Source: Chara braunii | Lineage: Eukaryota; Streptophyta; Charophyceae; Charales; Characeae | Direction of reading: 5' to 3' | Assembly (NCBI GenBank): GCA_003427395.1 | Contig: BFEA01000713.1 | Coordinates: forward strand, 349,960-391,728 | DNA length: 41,769 bases | In this document: positions 38,882 to 41,769 of the stretch, piece after piece | Position numbering within the stretch: the first letter of the stretch is position 1 | How the letters are laid out: each line of letters opens with the position of its first letter | Program-made: the position numbers and the translations under genes | The notes under the pieces: model-generated | Database searches by the model: none | The model's input: the letters and a program-made list of their open reading frames with translations, nothing else | Told to the model about the DNA's origin: nothing

Positions 38882-39197
38882 CGATGTCGAGCGTATCGGC
38901 TCCCGCCTTTTTTGCAAAGGTCGGGAGCCCTCCCGGCCATGTCACGCAGGAGTAAAACACTACTAAAATAAGAGACAACTTGGGAACGACGTCTAACTAA
39001 TCCCGCGAGCCGCCGAGACGGCCGAGGTTGCGTCGTCCCTTCGTCGCTCTAGCCGGGTGCGCCAACTGTACATCCCGTGGTCCCCTACGACAGGATGGGT
39101 TTCCGCGGGGCATAAGCTTTCCCTCCCTAAGGGGCTGTCACCACCCTTAGGGGCGTATCCCTACCGAGCTACTGATCCACGTGCGAAAGCGATGTTG
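38882..39197 (-). repeat. 300-bp dispersed repeat, copy 2 (inverted)
   Basis: Reverse complement of the 25617-25914 repeat: CCTCCCGGCCATGTCACGCA, then AATCCCGCGAGCCGCC, then GGTCCCCTACGACAGG, then GCTGTCACCACCCTTAGGGG, then CACGTGCGAAAGC. The copies differ by substitutions and small indels. Flanking sequences are unrelated. Confidence 0.8.
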
Positions 39198-39688
39198 GGA
39201 TGTTTTGGCTCCTGACTCTTCCCGTTCTTCGCATCGACAGACTCGTTAAGTTTTGTGTGAGAGTCAAGTATGCAGATAGTCAACCATAGAGAGCGTTTAG
39301 TTGAAATTAGGTAGGTTTTTACATTTTGCCTACCGGGATATACTGAAGTTTAATTTCTGAAAGTGGTTGTTCTTCAAGCGCAGGAAATAGTAATGCAAGG
39401 TCACCCATGCCTTGAGTGGTGTGGGGAGTGTCCTACGCTCGACCTATGGTTATTCTGAAAACTCCTGCTTACATTTGTATCACTTACATACCTACGGTAG
39501 AATTTGGCAAGTTAATAGGATGAAGGGAAGAGATCGCTGGGGGGTTTGTAAAGCCCTAAAGCCCTGTGAGTGGCGGCGCCATTCGCGGGAGTGGGAGACT
39601 CACTAGTGGCGGTGGGAACGTTTTATCGGGCGTGAAGGGTAAAATAATTGCTAGTTATAACCGCGTTTTGAGTTATAGTGTTGTTTAC
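39198..39688. other. No recognised gene
   Basis: Unassigned sequence between the dispersed repeat and the poly(T) start of the next LINE 3' end. Confidence 0.4.
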
Positions 39689-39721
<33 letters not shown>

Positions 39722-40630
39722 GCCATTGTAACATCCCTCTATCCCAGAGGTGGTATGAGAACCGCCAAAATTGAGGGTTTGTCTGTCGGGCTGCTCCATC
39801 TATTGGTGGGGAGCGACACCTGCCGGAAACCGGGTCCAGCGTCCCGTTGACAAATCTTGTAATTTAATTCAGAAGTTGGTAGTTGTTGTTCCCTGGGGCT
39901 GCGGTAGTTTCTGTTGCCATTCCAGGGTTCCGTTATCCCTTGGAGCTACTAACACCCATCCCATCTTGGAGCACCCTGTATTCATCTATTACCTCAGTCC
40001 AACTCTTGCAGCTCCCCATCGACATTGAATCCTACTCTGCCCTTTCACCCCCTTTGAGCGTTATACCCTCTTTGATATCCTCTTTGATCCCCCCCTCAAC
40101 CCCTTCGAGATGTACCATGAGGGGGTTAACGGTAGTGGAGTATGTCCTGCAGTAGAGCTGGAGTCGTTGTCCGCTTTCCTGTGTCGCTGGAGTTTAGGTA
40201 CTGCGTCATTGCCATTTGCTGCTGGTTGGTCCTTCCATTTCTTGTCCAGGCGTAGCAGTCTCTGTGGAGAAGAGGTGGGGGGGAGGAGAGGGTGTGAGGG
40301 GAGGGGAGGCACCGGGCAGCGAGGGGGGCGAAGGGGGAGGAGCAGGCACGGGACCAGACGGGAGTGGGGGGGGGGGGGAGGGGTCGGGAATGGGGAACCA
40401 ATCTGAAGGGGGGGAGGCTGGGAGGGTGTAAGAGGGCCCTGATGTGGGTGAGGGGCAGACTCCGCTGAGGCCTGGGGGCATTGTGCAAATATTAGATTCA
40501 CTGTTGCTATTATCCCTGTTGACGGGCCTGGCAGTGGTGTGAAAAAGCAGTCTGGGTGTCGGAAGGGCCATTGATCTTCCTGTGCCGCCCAATTTTTCCA
40601 TATAAGTTTTCCGTTGTCCTGGACCTCCAA
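39689..40630 (-). mobile_element. Probable LINE 3' end (Pro-rich tail, conserved core, poly(A))
   Basis: On the minus strand a 189-codon open segment (40630-40061; starts GKLIWKNWAAQEDQWPFR and becomes very Pro-rich) is followed by a non-coding stretch, the conserved core at 39847-39793 (GGGACGCTGGACCCGG to CACCAATAGATGGAGC), about 75 nt containing a small stem (CCTCT/AGAGG), and poly(A) seen as T at about 39689-39711. The core-plus-structure-plus-A order is that of LINE-A. The open segment is G/C-skewed and has no recognised domain, so it may not be a LINE protein. Confidence 0.5.
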
Positions 40631-40699
40631 CTACCATTTCGTCAAAATGGACATTTTTTATTTTGTGAACGAAATTGAAACTGAGTTTTTTGGCAAAAA

Positions 40700-40841
40700 A
40701 CTCGTCAAAATTTGTTGTTCCTGAGGGTCCGGCGTTTGTAAAACGCTGGACCCCCTGGCTGTACATGGACCTAGCTTGAAACCAGGTACCTCCAGGCAGT
40801 CCAAAACGCTGGACCCTCAGGAACAACAAATTTTGACGAGT
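40700..40841. mobile_element. Foldback MITE with 38-bp TIRs (142 bp)
   Basis: The left arm 40700-40737 (ACTCGTCAAAATTTGTTGTT, then CCTGAGGGTCC, then GCGTTT) and the inverted right arm 40804-40841 match at 37 of 38 positions, with a spacer of 66 bp. Non-coding. The arm includes ACGCTGGACCC, also present in the LINE core. Confidence 0.8.
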
Positions 40842-41003
40842 AATAGGGAAAACTGGCAGTTTTTCCAAACTCCCGAATATTTGGAGGTCGGGCCCGACTA
40901 CAACTGCCATTGATAAATTTGATCAGCGCCCGTCATTTCGTTTCGGCCTTTAAAGAGGTCGGACGCCTACCCGAGGCCCACTATTTTCCCACGTGACAAA
41001 GGT

Positions 41004-41631
41004 ACTACCTTCTTAACCCGAAAAAAACGTACGTACCTTGTATACGAATACAACGTATGGGGTACGATGTATTCGAATACAACGTACGTACGTTATAGAA
41101 CGAGTTTTGGGGTACAACTTTTCAGAAGTCTGTAGTACCGCCATTGTTTTTATTTTTATCTCAAATTTGGTTAGGAATTTCGCCAAGACCCTCAGGCAAA
41201 AGTTGTTTGCATTGCAATGTTGTACAACATACGCTTTTTTCGGATTTTTTACTGAAGTTTTTTTTTTAATCGAAATTCTAAAAAAATCAATAAAAAATAT
41301 TTTCATCCTCGTTTTTATTTCTTTTCTCGAATTTTCTCGTGAATTTCGATAAGACCCTCAGGCAAACGTTATTTGTATTGCATTGTTGTATAACATTTTA
41401 TTTTTTCGAATTTATTTGATTATTTTTGAAAAATCAAAGTTCTAAAAATTCGAATACAACATACGCACGTATTCGAATACAACATCTGTATGTTGTATTC
41501 GAATACAACGTACCTGCGTGATATTTGAACGTACGTCCTATTCGGAAAAAAACAAGCGCTTTTTGAAAACCCGATTTCCAGAGGTAATTTGAATAGAACG
41601 TACGTACGTTTTTTCGGGTTAAGAAGGTAGT
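41004..41631. mobile_element. MITE with CGTACGTACG-rich inverted ends (628 bp)
   Basis: Ends read ACTACCTTCTTAACCCGAAA in inverted orientation, then A-run and CGTACGTAC. The interior has an imperfect tandem duplication of about 170 bp, each copy with AAGACCCTCAGGCAAA followed by TTGT.TTGCATTG and TGTTGTANAACAT, and several palindromes such as GTTGTATTCGAATACAAC. The phrase CTCAAATTTGGTTAGGAATT, then CAGGCAAAAGTTGTTT is also present inside both arms of the element at 28796-30576. Confidence 0.7.
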
Positions 41632-41769
41632 GGCTTTAAACCACCAGTACCTCGCTCAACTATCGGCCGCGGGCCTTCTCGTATATGCGCCGCAGCCTTA
41701 GGGGGGTCGGCCAAGGAAAGGCCCGGTCGTAGTGCAGACGACGGACCCCGTTTCTGTAGGGACGACACA

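Noticed and set aside
25617-39197. One large element with 300-bp terminal inverted repeats
   Set aside because: The inverted copies enclose 13 kb of unrelated elements with their own target duplications, and no end signals or duplications accompany the copies.
40061-40630. Proline-rich protein gene
   Set aside because: The Pro tract is a translated C-rich run with competing open frames on both strands. It is kept only as part of a possible LINE 3' end.

Overview
This window is repeat-dominated eukaryotic nuclear DNA. No intact host gene could be recognised. Everything with protein-level support is a decayed non-LTR retrotransposon (LINE). The LINE proteins pair an apurinic-type endonuclease and reverse transcriptase with a C-terminal CCHC 'zf-RVT' domain, and the ORF1 proteins resemble the DUF4283/zinc-knuckle type. 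That combination is typical of L1-like elements of land plants and streptophyte algae, so a streptophyte is my best guess (a repeat-rich charophyte would fit). This is inference from TE type only.

Layout. 1-3.5 kb: microsatellites, foldback elements, nested inverted-repeat elements and short retroposon tails. 3.5-14.2 kb: a nearly complete minus-strand LINE (LINE-A) about 10.6 kb long, unusually large, with an ORF1 region of about 4.9 kb read in two overlapping frames, then ORF2. 14.2-15.7 kb: AT-rich DNA with no gene. 15.7-15.9 kb: foldback MITE. 16.2-21.1 kb: second minus-strand LINE (LINE-B) with a poly(A) tail. 21.3-24.3 kb: a GC-rich tract packed with perfect hairpins, containing a 54-bp minisatellite and a 645-bp tandem duplication. 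24.4-28.5 kb: unassigned sequence, one copy of a 300-bp dispersed repeat, and a minus-strand LINE ORF1 remnant (LINE-C) with a 224-bp tandem duplication. 28.8-30.6 kb: an element with terminal inverted repeats of at least 600 bp, bounded by TA, with an assembly gap in the middle. 30.7-31.9 kb: a tRNA-derived SINE with target duplication and two Harbinger-like MITEs. 32.6-34.2 kb: a 5'-truncated plus-strand LINE of the LINE-A family (LINE-D). 34.4-41.8 kb: short retroposons, a possible LINE ORF1 5' fragment, the inverted copy of the 300-bp repeat, a further LINE 3' end, and two MITEs.

Three threads tie the window together. (1) A core of about 55 nt recurs at LINE 3' ends and also in a roughly 100-bp retroposon that lacks the rest of the LINE. 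One copy of that retroposon has an 8-bp target duplication. (2) LINE reading frames stay open for kilobases apart from scattered stops of the kind produced by C-to-T change (CAG/CAA/CGA to TAG/TAA/TGA). An internal protein repeat directly pairs one TAG with CAG, which points to decay by cytosine deamination and not to a variant code. (3) Hairpins appear at every scale: whole-element foldbacks, LINE 3' stems, and the 3-kb hairpin tract at 21.3-24.3 kb. That tract is the least explained part of the window.

All coordinates were read by eye, so boundaries of decayed elements are approximate.
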